From Marvinbryantia formatexigens DSM 14469 (GTDB taxonomy: Bacteria > Bacillota > Clostridia > Lachnospirales > Lachnospiraceae): 64,000 bases of DNA. The stretch lies in contig NZ_CP102268.1 in the NCBI RefSeq assembly GCF_025148285.1, positions 2,273,001-2,337,000 on the forward strand. Direction: 5' to 3'. Positions 40,339 to 48,683 of the stretch are shown one piece after another (the first letter of the stretch is position 1; every line of letters starts with the position of its first letter). The position numbers were made by a program, and so were the translations under genes. The notes beneath the pieces are model-generated. The model saw only the letters and a program-made list of their open reading frames with translations. It ran no database searches and was not told the DNA's origin.

Positions 40339-41286
40339 ATGGAAGCAAAGGATTTAAGAGCGATTATCGAACAGGTATTACAGGAGATGAATGTCTCCCC
40401 CGCAGATATGAAGGAAGATGCGCCAGCAGCGGAGGCTGCAGCTTCTGCGCCGGCACCGGCGGCAGAGGGCGGTCTTAAGATTCCGAAAAAAGGGGTAGCG
40501 CTGGAGCCCTCCGTTATTGAGGACGGCTGCCTGGAGGATATCACAGAGATTGATATCCGTACCCAGTATCTGGTAGAAAATCCGCAGAATAAGGAAGCTT
40601 ACGCGGAGCAGAAGTATGCGGCTCCCTGCCGTCTGGGTATCGGAAAAGCAGGAGCAAGATACAGAACACTGCCGCAGCTTGAATTCCGGGCGGCGCATTC
40701 CGCGGCGCAGGATGCGGTATTCAACGATGTGGATGAGGACTTTGTAAAGGACCAGGGGCTGTTTATCGTACAGACACAGTGCGACAGCAAGGATACGTAC
40801 CTGACGCGTCCGGACCTTGGAAGAAAGCTCTCTGCGGAAGCAGTGGAGACCATTAAGGAAAAATGCAAAAAGAATCCGACCGTCCAGATTTATGTATCCG
40901 ACGGACTTTCCTCGGCGGCGGTGGCAGCCAATATCGGTGATTTGCTTCCCGCTATTATGCAGGGTCTGGAGAGCTACCGGATCGATGTGGGAACGCCCTT
41001 CTTTGTAAAATATGGCCGTGTGGGCGTGGAGGATGAAATCAGCGAGCTGCTTGGCGCGGATGTGGTCTGCGTACTGATCGGCGAGAGACCGGGTCTGATC
41101 ACAGCGACGTCGATGTCCGCCTATATCGCATACAAGGCTACGGTCGGTATGCCGGAGGCAAGACGTACCGTGGTTTCCAATATTCACAGCGCAGGTACCA
41201 TCCCGGCGGAGGCAGGCGCGCATATCGCCGAGATTATCAAAATTATGCTCGAACGCAAGGTCAGCGGAACAGAGCTGAAACTTTAA
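40339..41286 (+). CDS. eutC: Ethanolamine ammonia-lyase small subunit
   Basis: This 315-residue cobalamin-binding small subunit has core stretches [32 protein letters not shown]-like and [34 protein letters not shown] and [18 protein letters not shown] follow. Compared with the enteric protein it has an N-terminal extension: an amphipathic helix [14 protein letters not shown], then an Ala/Pro-rich linker to about residue 48. This is the usual form of a signal that targets enzymes into microcompartments. It follows eutB with AAGGAGGGG before the ATG. Confidence 0.96.
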   Translation: [315 protein letters not shown]

Positions 41287-41336
41287 GGATTGTTCCGGAA
41301 GGAACACAGATTTTAAAATATACGGAGGTATTTATC

Positions 41337-41987
41337 ATGAAAAGAGACCCATTGCCAGCAAAGGTGCTTGCAACCAGACTGATTCCCAATGTTTCCGCAG
41401 ACCTGGCAAAACAGCTGCAGTTAAGACCGGACCAGAAATCTCTGGCTTTGATCACCGCAGACAGCGATGACGTTACCTATACCGCTCTCGATGAAGCGAC
41501 AAAGAAAGCGGACTGCGAAGTAGTTTACGCAAAGAGCTTTTACGCAGGCGCGGCGAATGCCAACACAGCGCTTGCCGGTGAGATCATCGGTATTCTGGCG
41601 GCGCCGAATCCGGCGGAGGCAAAGGCGGGACTGGAAGCCGCAGTTGATATGATTGAAAATGTGTGCCACTTTGTGTCTGCAAATGACGACGACACCATCT
41701 GCTACTATGCACACTGCATTTCCAGAACAGGTTCTTATCTGTCCGCGGGCTGCGGTATTCCGGAAGGAGAGGCAATCGCGTATCTGATCGCACCGCCGCT
41801 TGAAGCAATGTATGGAGTAGATGCCGCGCTGAAGGCGGCTGACGTAAAGTGCTGCGTTCTGTATGCGCCGCCTTCTGAGACAAACTTTGGCGGTGCGCTG
41901 CTGACCGGAAGCCAGTCTGCGTGCAAGTCTGCCTGCGATGCATTTGCCGCGGCAGTAGAGTCTGTTGCTGACCGTCCGATCGAGTAG
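41337..41987 (+). CDS. eutL: Trimeric shell protein EutL (BMC-T)
   Basis: This 216-residue tandem-domain shell protein opens LPAKVLATRLIPNVSADLAKQL, the EutL signature. It also has DDVTYTALDEATKKADCEVVYAKSFYAGA and SYLSAGCGIPEGEAIAYLIAPPLEAMYGVDAALKAADV. EutL trimers have a gated central pore thought to pass larger cofactors. It follows eutC by 50 bases in the usual position. Confidence 0.96.
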   Translation: MKRDPLPAKVLATRLIPNVSADLAKQLQLRPDQKSLALITADSDDVTYTALDEATKKADCEVVYAKSFYAGAANANTALAGEIIGILAAPNPAEAKAGLEAAVDMIENVCHFVSANDDDTICYYAHCISRTGSYLSAGCGIPEGEAIAYLIAPPLEAMYGVDAALKAADVKCCVLYAPPSETNFGGALLTGSQSACKSACDAFAAAVESVADRPIE

Positions 41988-42013
41988 CTTCCGGATAGAC
42001 GGAGGACTGATAT

Positions 42014-42628
42014 ATGAAAGCTTTGGGCATGATTGAAACACGGGGGCTGGTAGCCGCCGTCGAGGCGGCGGATGCCATGCTGAAGGCTGCAAATGTGACC
42101 CTCACCTGCAAGGAGCAGGTCGGCGGAGGACTGGTGACAGTGATGGTCCGCGGAGATGTGGGCGCTGTAAAAGCAGCGACAGATGCCGGAGCAGCAGCGG
42201 CGGAGCGGGTGGGCGAGCTTATCAGCGTCCATGTGATCGCAAGGCCTCATGAAGAGCTGGAGCCTGTGCTGAAAATGCCGGACGGCGAAGGACCGGAACC
42301 TGTGCCGGAAGCACTGGAAGCGGAGAAGCCGGAGCCGGAATCCGGAAAGCAAGAGACCGGAACGGTGAAGCCGGAAGCAGAAATCCGGACGGAGGACGCA
42401 ACGCAGGAGGAGCCTTCTGAGGAGGAGATATCTGCGGAGGATGCTCCTGTGGAATATACGGAAGCCGCCCTCTCGCGGATGCCTGTGGTGAAGCTGCGGG
42501 ATATTGCCAGAAAGCTGCAGATAGATAATATGACCAGAAAGGAAATCCGGTATGCGAAGAAGCAGGAGCTGATGGAGAAAATTCTGCAGTTTCTGGAGGA
42601 AGCAGAAAAAAAGCAGCCAGAGCAGTAG
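42014..42628 (+). CDS. BMC-H shell protein with acidic linker and Rho-N/SAP-like tail
   Basis: This is a 204-residue protein with three parts. Residues 1-90 are a full BMC-H domain ([25 protein letters not shown]...[17 protein letters not shown]), close to the two EutM proteins encoded nearby. Residues 91-150 are an acidic Glu/Pro-rich linker. Residues 151-200 are a helical module, [17 protein letters not shown] followed by [19 protein letters not shown]. This resembles the Rho N-terminal/SAP-type fold used to bind nucleic acids. It recalls EutK, a BMC protein with a C-terminal helix-turn-helix, but the tail here is different. Function of the tail is unknown. Confidence 0.82.
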   Translation: MKALGMIETRGLVAAVEAADAMLKAANVTLTCKEQVGGGLVTVMVRGDVGAVKAATDAGAAAAERVGELISVHVIARPHEELEPVLKMPDGEGPEPVPEALEAEKPEPESGKQETGTVKPEAEIRTEDATQEEPSEEEISAEDAPVEYTEAALSRMPVVKLRDIARKLQIDNMTRKEIRYAKKQELMEKILQFLEEAEKKQPEQ

Positions 42629-42686
42629 AGAACAGGGAGTAACAGGGCAGCCTGGCTGAACTGTTACAGTAAGGAGACAGGACATT

Positions 42687-44168
42687 ATGAAATTGATTGA
42701 CAAAGACCTGATGTCTGTACAGGAAGTCCGTGAGCTGGTGGAAGCAGCAAAGGAGGCGCAGCGGGAGCTGACCCGCATGAATCAGGAGCAGGTTGACCGG
42801 ATCGTCAGGTCAATCGCGGACGCGGGCGTGCGCAACGCAAAACGGCTGGCGCAGATGGCCTGGGAGGACACCGGCTTCGGCGTCGTGGAAGATAAGGTCG
42901 TAAAAAATGTATTTGGCAGCCGCGGCGTGTACGAGCATATTAAAGACATGAAAACCATTGGCGAGCTGAGCAGAGACGAGGAAAAGGGACTGCGGGTGAT
43001 CGCGGTTCCGGTGGGTGTGATCGCGGGACTGATTCCCTCCACAAACCCCACCTCCACGGCGCTTTATAAAGCGGAGATTGCTATTAAAGCCGGAAATGCA
43101 ATCGTATTTTCGCCGCATCCGACAGCGCTGCGCAGCATTATGGAGACCGTGAAGGTAATCCGGCAGGCTATCGCGGAAGCGGGAGCCAATGAAAATCTGG
43201 TTTCCTGCATCAGCATCCCCACGATGGAGGCTACAAATTCGCTGATGCATCACCGGGATATCTCATTGATTTTAGCAACCGGCGGCTCCGCTATGGTGAA
43301 AGCGGCATATTCTTCAGGAACGCCCGCTATCGGCGTAGGTCCCGGAAACGGACCGGCGTATCTGGAGAAAACATGTGATCTGCCGCTGGCGGTAAAGAGA
43401 ATCATGGATTCTGAAACCTTTGACAATGGAACCATCTGCGCATCCGAGCAGTCTGTCATCTGTGATGAGGACATGGCGGAAGCGGTGCAGGCGGAAATGG
43501 AGCGCCAGGGGGCTTATTTCCTGGATGAGCAGGAGCGGGAGCAGCTTGGACGCTTTATCCTGAGAGCCAACGGTACCATGAATCCGGAAATCGTAGGAAA
43601 GAGCGTAAAGACCATCGCGTCTCTGGCGCATCTGGATAAGGTGCCGGCGGATGCGAGAGTGCTGGTGGCAAGAGAGACCGGCGTGGGCAGGGGACATCCC
43701 TACTCCAACGAAAAGCTTGGTCCGATTATGGCGTTTTATACCGGCTCCGATTACGTGGATGTGTGCGAAAAGGTCTGCACCATTCTTCAGTACGAAGGCG
43801 CGGGACATACCTTCTCCATGCACACAAATGACGAGAAAATGGTGGACTATTTTGCGAAGAGAGTACCGGCATCCAGAATCATGGTGAATACGCCCAGCGC
43901 GCTGGGCGGCATCGGAGCGACCACATCCCTGCAGCCGGCGCTGACACTGGGATGCGGGGCTATCGGCGGAAGCGCCACCTCGGAGAACGTGGGGCCCATG
44001 CAGCTTCTGAACCTGCGCTACGTGGCGTACGGGCAGAAGGAGCTGGATGATATCCGCGCGGAGATTCCGGACTGCGAAGACGGCATCTGCCGTGAAGCGG
44101 TAGACCTGAGCAAGATTGACATTGATGAGATTGTGAGAAATGTGATTGCCAAAATGAAGGGCTTCTGA
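42687..44168 (+). CDS. eutE: CoA-acylating acetaldehyde dehydrogenase
   Basis: This 493-residue aldehyde dehydrogenase oxidises acetaldehyde to acetyl-CoA with NAD+ and CoA. The catalytic Cys251 is in FDNGTICASEQSVI. IPSTNPTSTALYKAEIAIKAGNAIVFSPHPTA forms the cofactor site, and LATGGSAMVKAAYSSGTPAIGVGPGN follows. The carboxyl end after about residue 470 is a linker plus an amphipathic helix (IDIDEIVRNVIAKMKGF) that looks like a compartment-targeting peptide. It works with EutG and the PduL-type acyltransferase of this operon. AAGGAGACAGG precedes the ATG. Confidence 0.95.
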   Translation: MKLIDKDLMSVQEVRELVEAAKEAQRELTRMNQEQVDRIVRSIADAGVRNAKRLAQMAWEDTGFGVVEDKVVKNVFGSRGVYEHIKDMKTIGELSRDEEKGLRVIAVPVGVIAGLIPSTNPTSTALYKAEIAIKAGNAIVFSPHPTALRSIMETVKVIRQAIAEAGANENLVSCISIPTMEATNSLMHHRDISLILATGGSAMVKAAYSSGTPAIGVGPGNGPAYLEKTCDLPLAVKRIMDSETFDNGTICASEQSVICDEDMAEAVQAEMERQGAYFLDEQEREQLGRFILRANGTMNPEIVGKSVKTIASLAHLDKVPADARVLVARETGVGRGHPYSNEKLGPIMAFYTGSDYVDVCEKVCTILQYEGAGHTFSMHTNDEKMVDYFAKRVPASRIMVNTPSALGGIGATTSLQPALTLGCGAIGGSATSENVGPMQLLNLRYVAYGQKELDDIRAEIPDCEDGICREAVDLSKIDIDEIVRNVIAKMKGF

Positions 44169-44241
44169 CCCCGGCATCACAGGATAATAGAAATCACAGG
44201 GACAGAGCCGGGAGAGCGCCCGGCTTGGAAAGGAGTATATC

Positions 44242-44523
44242 ATGGCTGTTACACAGGCATTGGGAATGATTGAAACAAAGGGTCTGGTTGCGTCCATCGA
44301 GGCGGCGGATGCAATGGTTAAGGCGGCAAACGTAACGCTTATCGGCAAAGTACACGTAGGCGGCGGACTTGTAACCGTAATGGTGCGCGGCGATGTGGGA
44401 GCTGTAAAAGCGGCGACCGACGCAGGCGCAGCGGCGGCGGAGCGCGTAGGCGAGCTGATTTCCGTACACGTAATTCCGAGACCGCATGAGGAAGTGGAGT
44501 TTATCCTCCCGACATTGAAGTAG
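44242..44523 (+). CDS. eutM: Major hexameric shell protein EutM (copy 1)
   Basis: This 93-residue BMC-H protein is made essentially of the single domain ([67 protein letters not shown]). It forms the hexagonal tiles of the shell. It is almost identical to the next gene, from which it differs by a few residues such as Val38 for Glu and the C-terminal end. A strong GGAAAGGAG precedes the ATG, fitting a highly made structural protein. Confidence 0.96.
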   Translation: MAVTQALGMIETKGLVASIEAADAMVKAANVTLIGKVHVGGGLVTVMVRGDVGAVKAATDAGAAAAERVGELISVHVIPRPHEEVEFILPTLK

Positions 44524-44592
44524 ACAGAGATGCCCGCTGATGCGGGCGCAGGCATACAAAAAAGCGCTCCGGGCGCGGAAATGAGGTAGAAA

Positions 44593-44877
44593 ATGGCTAT
44601 TACACAGGCACTGGGAATGATTGAAACAAAAGGACTGGTAGCTTCCATTGAGGCAGCGGATGCGATGGTCAAGGCGGCAAACGTAACGCTTATCGGCAAG
44701 GAGCACGTGGGCGGCGGACTTGTAACCGTAATGGTGCGCGGCGATGTGGGAGCTGTAAAGGCAGCTACGGACGCAGGCGCGGCGGCGGCAGAGCGTGTAG
44801 GAGAGCTGATTTCCGTACACGTAATTCCGAGACCGCACGAGGAAGTAGAATTTATCCTTCCGTCTCTGGAGAAATAA
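44593..44877 (+). CDS. eutM: Major hexameric shell protein EutM (copy 2)
   Basis: This 94-residue BMC-H protein is a tandem duplicate of the preceding gene, with long identical stretches also at the DNA level. It keeps the same pore and hexamer-edge residues, so mixed hexamers are likely. The duplication doubles the dose of the main shell tile. The ribosome site (ATGAGGTAGAAA) is weaker than that of copy 1. Confidence 0.96.
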   Translation: MAITQALGMIETKGLVASIEAADAMVKAANVTLIGKEHVGGGLVTVMVRGDVGAVKAATDAGAAAAERVGELISVHVIPRPHEEVEFILPSLEK

Positions 44878-44996
44878 GGCTGCCGTGGCCGCAGAGCCAT
44901 GCGGTCTGAGACAGGCAAAGAAAAAGGCGCAGCCTCCGCGCATTGCGGATAAGATGGCGGAGAGCGGCGCCGGAAACCAGGGAAGGGGGATACAGC

Positions 44997-45839
44997 GTGA
45001 AAGCAATCACGGAAGAAATCCTTCGCTATGAACTTCGAAACAGCCAGCCGGAAGTATATATTATTCCCAAGGGAAAGATACTGACACCGGCGGCGAGAGA
45101 ATATCTTCAGCAGCGCAAAATCCGCTTTGAAAAAGAAGGCGGAGATACCGGCAGATACCAGATGAAGACTCCGGTGAAGAAGGAAGAGGCGCCGTCCGCG
45201 GATAAGCCGAGGGTGGTGGCGACAGAGGTGCCGCCGCCTAAAAAGGTGGAGGTCCCCGGACAGGAGAACGGGCAGCCCAGACCGAAATATGTGGATTATG
45301 AGACGGGAGCATTTTATTATGACAAGCCGGAGCATATGACGCAGCTTTCCGGAAATATGCTGGTCTGCAAGGACCATCCGCGGATTCTGTTCCGCGGAAA
45401 GCTGGATTCCCTGCAGGCGTCGGTGGTGCTGGCGCAGGCGATGATAAAGGCGGGCGGCGGCAGCCAGGCGCTGCTTGAGGATCTGGGAGATATACTGAAG
45501 GACCTCAGGGAAATGATGCGGTGCGATGTACTGGATGAAAAGATGAGGACAGAAACCATCATCGGACTCACCCATAAGGAGCTTCGCGAGCATTCACACA
45601 ATCCCATGAAATATTACAGTATTAAACAGATGATTCTTCCGGACTACACAATGGGCACAGAGTACGCCATACTGAATAAGCTGCGCACGGCGGTCCGTGA
45701 GACGGAAGTGGCGGCGTGCACCGCTTTTCATGTGGACAAGAAATATATCAGAAACGACATCATAGAGGAGCTGAACCGCCTGTCGAGCGCGCTGCATATC
45801 ATGATGTGCAAATATCTGGCAGGACAGTACGGCGCATAG
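44997..45839 (+). CDS. eutT: Corrinoid adenosyltransferase EutT
   Basis: This 280-residue enzyme should make adenosylcobalamin from ATP and reduced cobalamin for EutBC. The N-terminus has the small module ITEEILRYELRN..VYIIPKGKILTPAAREYLQQRKIRF. It is followed after a charged linker by the EutT core, YVDYETGAFYYDKPEHMTQLSGNMLVCKDHPRILFRGKLDSLQASVVLAQ. The GTG at 44997 is preferred: AAGGGGG precedes it, and the upstream frame has no ribosome site and an atypical sequence. The motif HMTQLSGNMLVC has one cysteine instead of the Cys-Cys pair of enteric EutT. Confidence 0.9.
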   Translation: MKAITEEILRYELRNSQPEVYIIPKGKILTPAAREYLQQRKIRFEKEGGDTGRYQMKTPVKKEEAPSADKPRVVATEVPPPKKVEVPGQENGQPRPKYVDYETGAFYYDKPEHMTQLSGNMLVCKDHPRILFRGKLDSLQASVVLAQAMIKAGGGSQALLEDLGDILKDLREMMRCDVLDEKMRTETIIGLTHKELREHSHNPMKYYSIKQMILPDYTMGTEYAILNKLRTAVRETEVAACTAFHVDKKYIRNDIIEELNRLSSALHIMMCKYLAGQYGA

Positions 45840-45891
45840 AGGGCAACAGGGAAGCCGGGCTGAACTGCTGCCATAGAAGCGGAGGAAACGG

Positions 45892-46539
45892 ATGAAAGAT
45901 ATTGTGACGGCGGTGGTGGATGCCATCCATATGGCAGGATTTGTGGAAATCGAGGTGTCCGCGAAACACGTACATCTGACGGAACAGGATGTGGAGGTGC
46001 TCTTCGGCAGGGGGGCTTCTCTTGAGCCGGTACGTCCGCTGTCCCAGCCGGGACAGTTCCTTTCCGGCCAGCGCGTGAAGCTGATCGGACCGAAGGGAAC
46101 GATGGAGCGCGTGGCGGTCCTGGGTCCGGCGCGCAGCGCTACGCAGGTGGAGCTTTCCAAAAGCGACTGTGTGGCACTGGGCGTGAAGGCTCCCAAGCGG
46201 GAGTCGGGAGACCTGGCGGGCTCCGGTTCTGTTACGATTGAGGGACCCTGCGGAACGCTGGAGGTAAAGGAGGGCGTGATTATCGCCCACAACCACATCC
46301 ATGTGACGGAGGCGGATTCCAGGAGACTGAAGCTGAAGGATAAGGAACGGGTTTCTGTGGAGGTTTACAGCGAACGTCCGGTGATTTTTAACGACGTGAT
46401 TATCCGCGTCAGCAAAAATTTTTCCTGCAGGATGCATATCGACTTTGACGAGGCGAATGCAGCCGGTGTGCAGGGCTTTACACTGGGACGCATTGTGCGG
46501 AAGGTGGAAGCGGAAGGAATCGGACGAAGCATTTTATAG
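45892..46539 (+). CDS. eutD: Phosphotransacylase, PduL-type (EutD)
   Basis: This is a 215-residue PduL-family phosphate acyltransferase converting acetyl-CoA to acetyl phosphate and recycling CoA in the compartment. The two half-barrels carry the Zn motifs VSAKHVHLTEQDVEVLFG and IAHNHIHVTEADSRRLKLKD, with RPLSQPGQFLSGQRVKLIGPKG between. It is unrelated to the enteric EutD (Pta type) although it fills the same step. The N-terminal helix DIVTAVVDAIHMAGF may be a targeting peptide. GGAGGAAAC precedes the ATG. Confidence 0.93.
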   Translation: MKDIVTAVVDAIHMAGFVEIEVSAKHVHLTEQDVEVLFGRGASLEPVRPLSQPGQFLSGQRVKLIGPKGTMERVAVLGPARSATQVELSKSDCVALGVKAPKRESGDLAGSGSVTIEGPCGTLEVKEGVIIAHNHIHVTEADSRRLKLKDKERVSVEVYSERPVIFNDVIIRVSKNFSCRMHIDFDEANAAGVQGFTLGRIVRKVEAEGIGRSIL

Positions 46540-46584
46540 AAAATGATTGCGAGAGTACGAAGTACGGAGCAATCCGGTATCACA

Positions 46585-46608
46585 GGGGTCAAAATACCTT
46601 TTGACCCC
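46585..46608. repeat. Intercistronic hairpin GGGGTCAAAA/TTTTGACCCC
   Basis: A perfect 10-pair stem with a TACC loop lies in the 99-base gap between the pduL-type gene and eutJ. No T-tract follows, so it is more likely an RNA processing or stabilising hairpin than a terminator. Confidence 0.6.
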
Positions 46609-46638
46609 ATCATCAGAAAATAAAAGGAGCAAGAATAT

Positions 46639-47460
46639 ATGATGGACCTGCAGCGTGTCAACGAGTATATGAGCAGAGTGGAGGAATCTGAGAAAAAGGT
46701 TCTGCCCCATGCCGGGCGTCTGAAAACCGGGCTGGACCTTGGAACGGCATACATCGTACTGGTGGTGCTGGACGAGGAAAATCAGCCGGTGGCGTGCGAG
46801 AAGAAGGCGGCGGATGTTCTGCGGGACGGCGTAGTGGTAGATTACAGCGGCGCCTGCCGGATAGTAAAGGAGCTGAAGGACCGGCTTGAGGAGCGGCTGG
46901 GAGAGGAACTGACGGACTGTGCGATCGCCATGCCCGCCGGTACGGAATCCAGCGTGCAGACACACCGCTACGTGGCGGAGTCGGCAGGCTTTGAGGTTAC
47001 GAATGTGCTGGATGAGCCGACGGCTGCCAATGCTGTTTATCAGATATCCGACGGCGTAGTGGTGGATATCGGCGGAGGAACCACGGGACTGGCGATGTTC
47101 CATGACGGAAAGGTCGTGCAGATTGAGGATGAACCGACCGGAGGTACACATCTTTCGCTGGTACTGGCGGGGAATTATCATATATCCTTTGCGGAAGCAG
47201 AGACGATTAAGCAGGATTATGCCAGACATAAGGAGATTTTGCCGGTGGTGCGGCCAGTGATTGAAAAGATGGCGACGATTGTGAAAAAATACATTGACCC
47301 GTCCCGGACGGATACCATCTATCTGTGCGGCGGAACCACCTGCCTGACAGGAATCGAGACGGTTTTTGAGAAGGTGACGGGCATCCGCACTGTCAAGCCG
47401 GACAATCCTTTCCTGGTAACGCCTGCGGGAATCGCGATGAATTGTATCCTTTCTGAATAA
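46639..47460 (+). CDS. eutJ: EutJ chaperone-like protein
   Basis: This 273-residue protein has an Hsp70/actin-like ATPase fold but no substrate-binding domain. The phosphate-1 loop is LKTGLDLGTAYIVLVVLDE, phosphate-2 VVVDIGGGTTGLAMF, and the adenosine motif LCGGTTCLTG. VLDEPTAANAVYQI is also typical of EutJ. It is assumed to assist folding or assembly of eut proteins. AAAAGGAGC precedes the ATG. Confidence 0.94.
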   Translation: MMDLQRVNEYMSRVEESEKKVLPHAGRLKTGLDLGTAYIVLVVLDEENQPVACEKKAADVLRDGVVVDYSGACRIVKELKDRLEERLGEELTDCAIAMPAGTESSVQTHRYVAESAGFEVTNVLDEPTAANAVYQISDGVVVDIGGGTTGLAMFHDGKVVQIEDEPTGGTHLSLVLAGNYHISFAEAETIKQDYARHKEILPVVRPVIEKMATIVKKYIDPSRTDTIYLCGGTTCLTGIETVFEKVTGIRTVKPDNPFLVTPAGIAMNCILSE

Positions 47461-47531
47461 GCTGGGCTGTTATAGACAAAGAAACCGGGAACAGAGCCGG
47501 AGGCGGTTTACTTCAGGAGAAAGGAGATAAC

Positions 47532-48326
47532 GTGGAAAAGAAAGAAATGATCGCGCAGATTGTTGCCCGTGTGGCGGACAGGCTGGCGCAGGCGGGAGAG
47601 AGCGTGACGGCGGAGCAGATAGCGGAGGCGCTGGCGGAAATAGATAAGCTGCCGGGGCTGCTGATACTGACGCAGGAGCACGGCTGCGACTGCCATAAGC
47701 TGCTGGAGAGCAGCCGGATAAAAGAAAAATACCGGACCAGCTGCGCTTTGCTGCAGGAGTATCAGGTGGATATGGACAGCATCGATACGGTGGTTCTGTT
47801 TAACCTGACGACGGAAGCGATGTGCAAAATTGCGTCCGGAATTACGGATACGCCCTACACAAAGCTGGCGGCGGAGGCGCTGCTGTCGGGGAAAAAGCTT
47901 TATGCCGCACAGGAGGAAGTGGAGCTTTGCCGGTATCCGGCGGGCGCCCCTGGCTCTTACCGGTGCATGATGCAGACAAAGCTGGATAAGCTGGTGTCCT
48001 GGGGACTGAAAATCTGTCCTGCAGGGAAGCTTGAGGACTGCATTCTGGGAGAAAGCGCTTTGGCGGCGGAGGCTCTGAAGGAGAACATCCCGGCAGAAAA
48101 AGCTCCTGAGGGGGCTCCTGCTGCGGAGAATCCGAAAGAAAGTGCTCCGGCAGAGGGCGGGGCGGAAAAAGAAATTACCTTCTGTAAAAGAGTGATTACC
48201 GAGCGGGATGTCATTGAGGCGAACCGGAACAATGTGAAGGTGATCCGCGTCACGGAAAGGAATATCGTGACGGCGCTGGCGCGGGATGCCGCGGCGGCAG
48301 GAAATATCCGTCTGGTAAAAGAGTAA
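47532..48326 (+). CDS. Conserved eut-operon protein of unknown function
   Basis: This 264-residue protein is found in clostridial and Listeria-type eut operons (I believe the TIGR02536-type family). It begins with an amphipathic helix (MIAQIVARVADRLAQ) that could target it to the compartment. A core to about residue 175 has cysteines at CDCHK and CSLL-like CALL positions, followed by an Ala/Glu/Pro-rich linker (about 178-212). The C-terminal 50 residues (CKRVITERDVIEANRNN.KVIRVTERNIVTALARDAA...IRLV) match the N-terminal module of EutT in this operon. No catalytic motif is recognisable. It starts at a GTG preceded by AAAGGAG. Confidence 0.8.
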   Translation: MEKKEMIAQIVARVADRLAQAGESVTAEQIAEALAEIDKLPGLLILTQEHGCDCHKLLESSRIKEKYRTSCALLQEYQVDMDSIDTVVLFNLTTEAMCKIASGITDTPYTKLAAEALLSGKKLYAAQEEVELCRYPAGAPGSYRCMMQTKLDKLVSWGLKICPAGKLEDCILGESALAAEALKENIPAEKAPEGAPAAENPKESAPAEGGAEKEITFCKRVITERDVIEANRNNVKVIRVTERNIVTALARDAAAAGNIRLVKE

Positions 48327-48338
48327 AATGTGAAAAAA

Positions 48339-48364
48339 GTTACTGTCCGGTGCAGAACAGTAAC
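48339..48364. repeat. GTTACTGT/ACAGTAAC inverted repeat
   Basis: GTTACTGT (48339-48346) and ACAGTAAC (48357-48364) are separated by 10 bases in the gap before eutN. The terminal motif is shared with the elements at 28155 and 53620. Confidence 0.6.
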
Positions 48365-48379
48365 CAGAGGAGAGATAGT

Positions 48380-48667
48380 ATGCAGGTCGCAAAGGTAATA
48401 GGAAATATCTGGGCAACCAGAAAGGAAGAAAAGCTGTCGGGTCTGAAGCTGCTCCTGGTAAAGCCCATCGATGTTCTGGACGGGACGGCGGACAAGTCGC
48501 CTCTGGTTGCCGCTGACACCATCGGGGCAGGCGTGGGGGAGACCGTGATTCTTGTGGGCGGCAGCTCTGCGAGAAACGCTGCGGGAGATACCTCCATTCC
48601 GGTGGACGCTACGGTGGTTGGAATTGTGGACGATTTGGAAATTGACCGGTCTGTCCTGGAACAGTAA
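48380..48667 (+). CDS. eutN: Pentameric vertex protein EutN (BMC-P)
   Basis: This 95-residue protein of the EutN/CcmL family starts MQVAKVIGNIWATRKEEKLSGLKLLLV, with GAGVGETVILVGGSSAR in the middle and DATVVGIVDDLEI at the end, all family marks. Five copies cap each vertex of the shell. The ATG at 48380 follows GAGGAGAG. A longer in-frame start would lie inside the inverted repeat. Confidence 0.96.
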   Translation: MQVAKVIGNIWATRKEEKLSGLKLLLVKPIDVLDGTADKSPLVAADTIGAGVGETVILVGGSSARNAAGDTSIPVDATVVGIVDDLEIDRSVLEQ

Positions 48668-48683
48668 AGAAAAGAGGCTGCTT

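Noticed and set aside
43314-45593. A 759-codon open frame on the minus strand across eutE, eutM and eutT
   Set aside because: It mirrors well-recognised genes on the other strand, has no ribosome site or family features, and repeats itself where eutM is duplicated. It is a product of codon bias.
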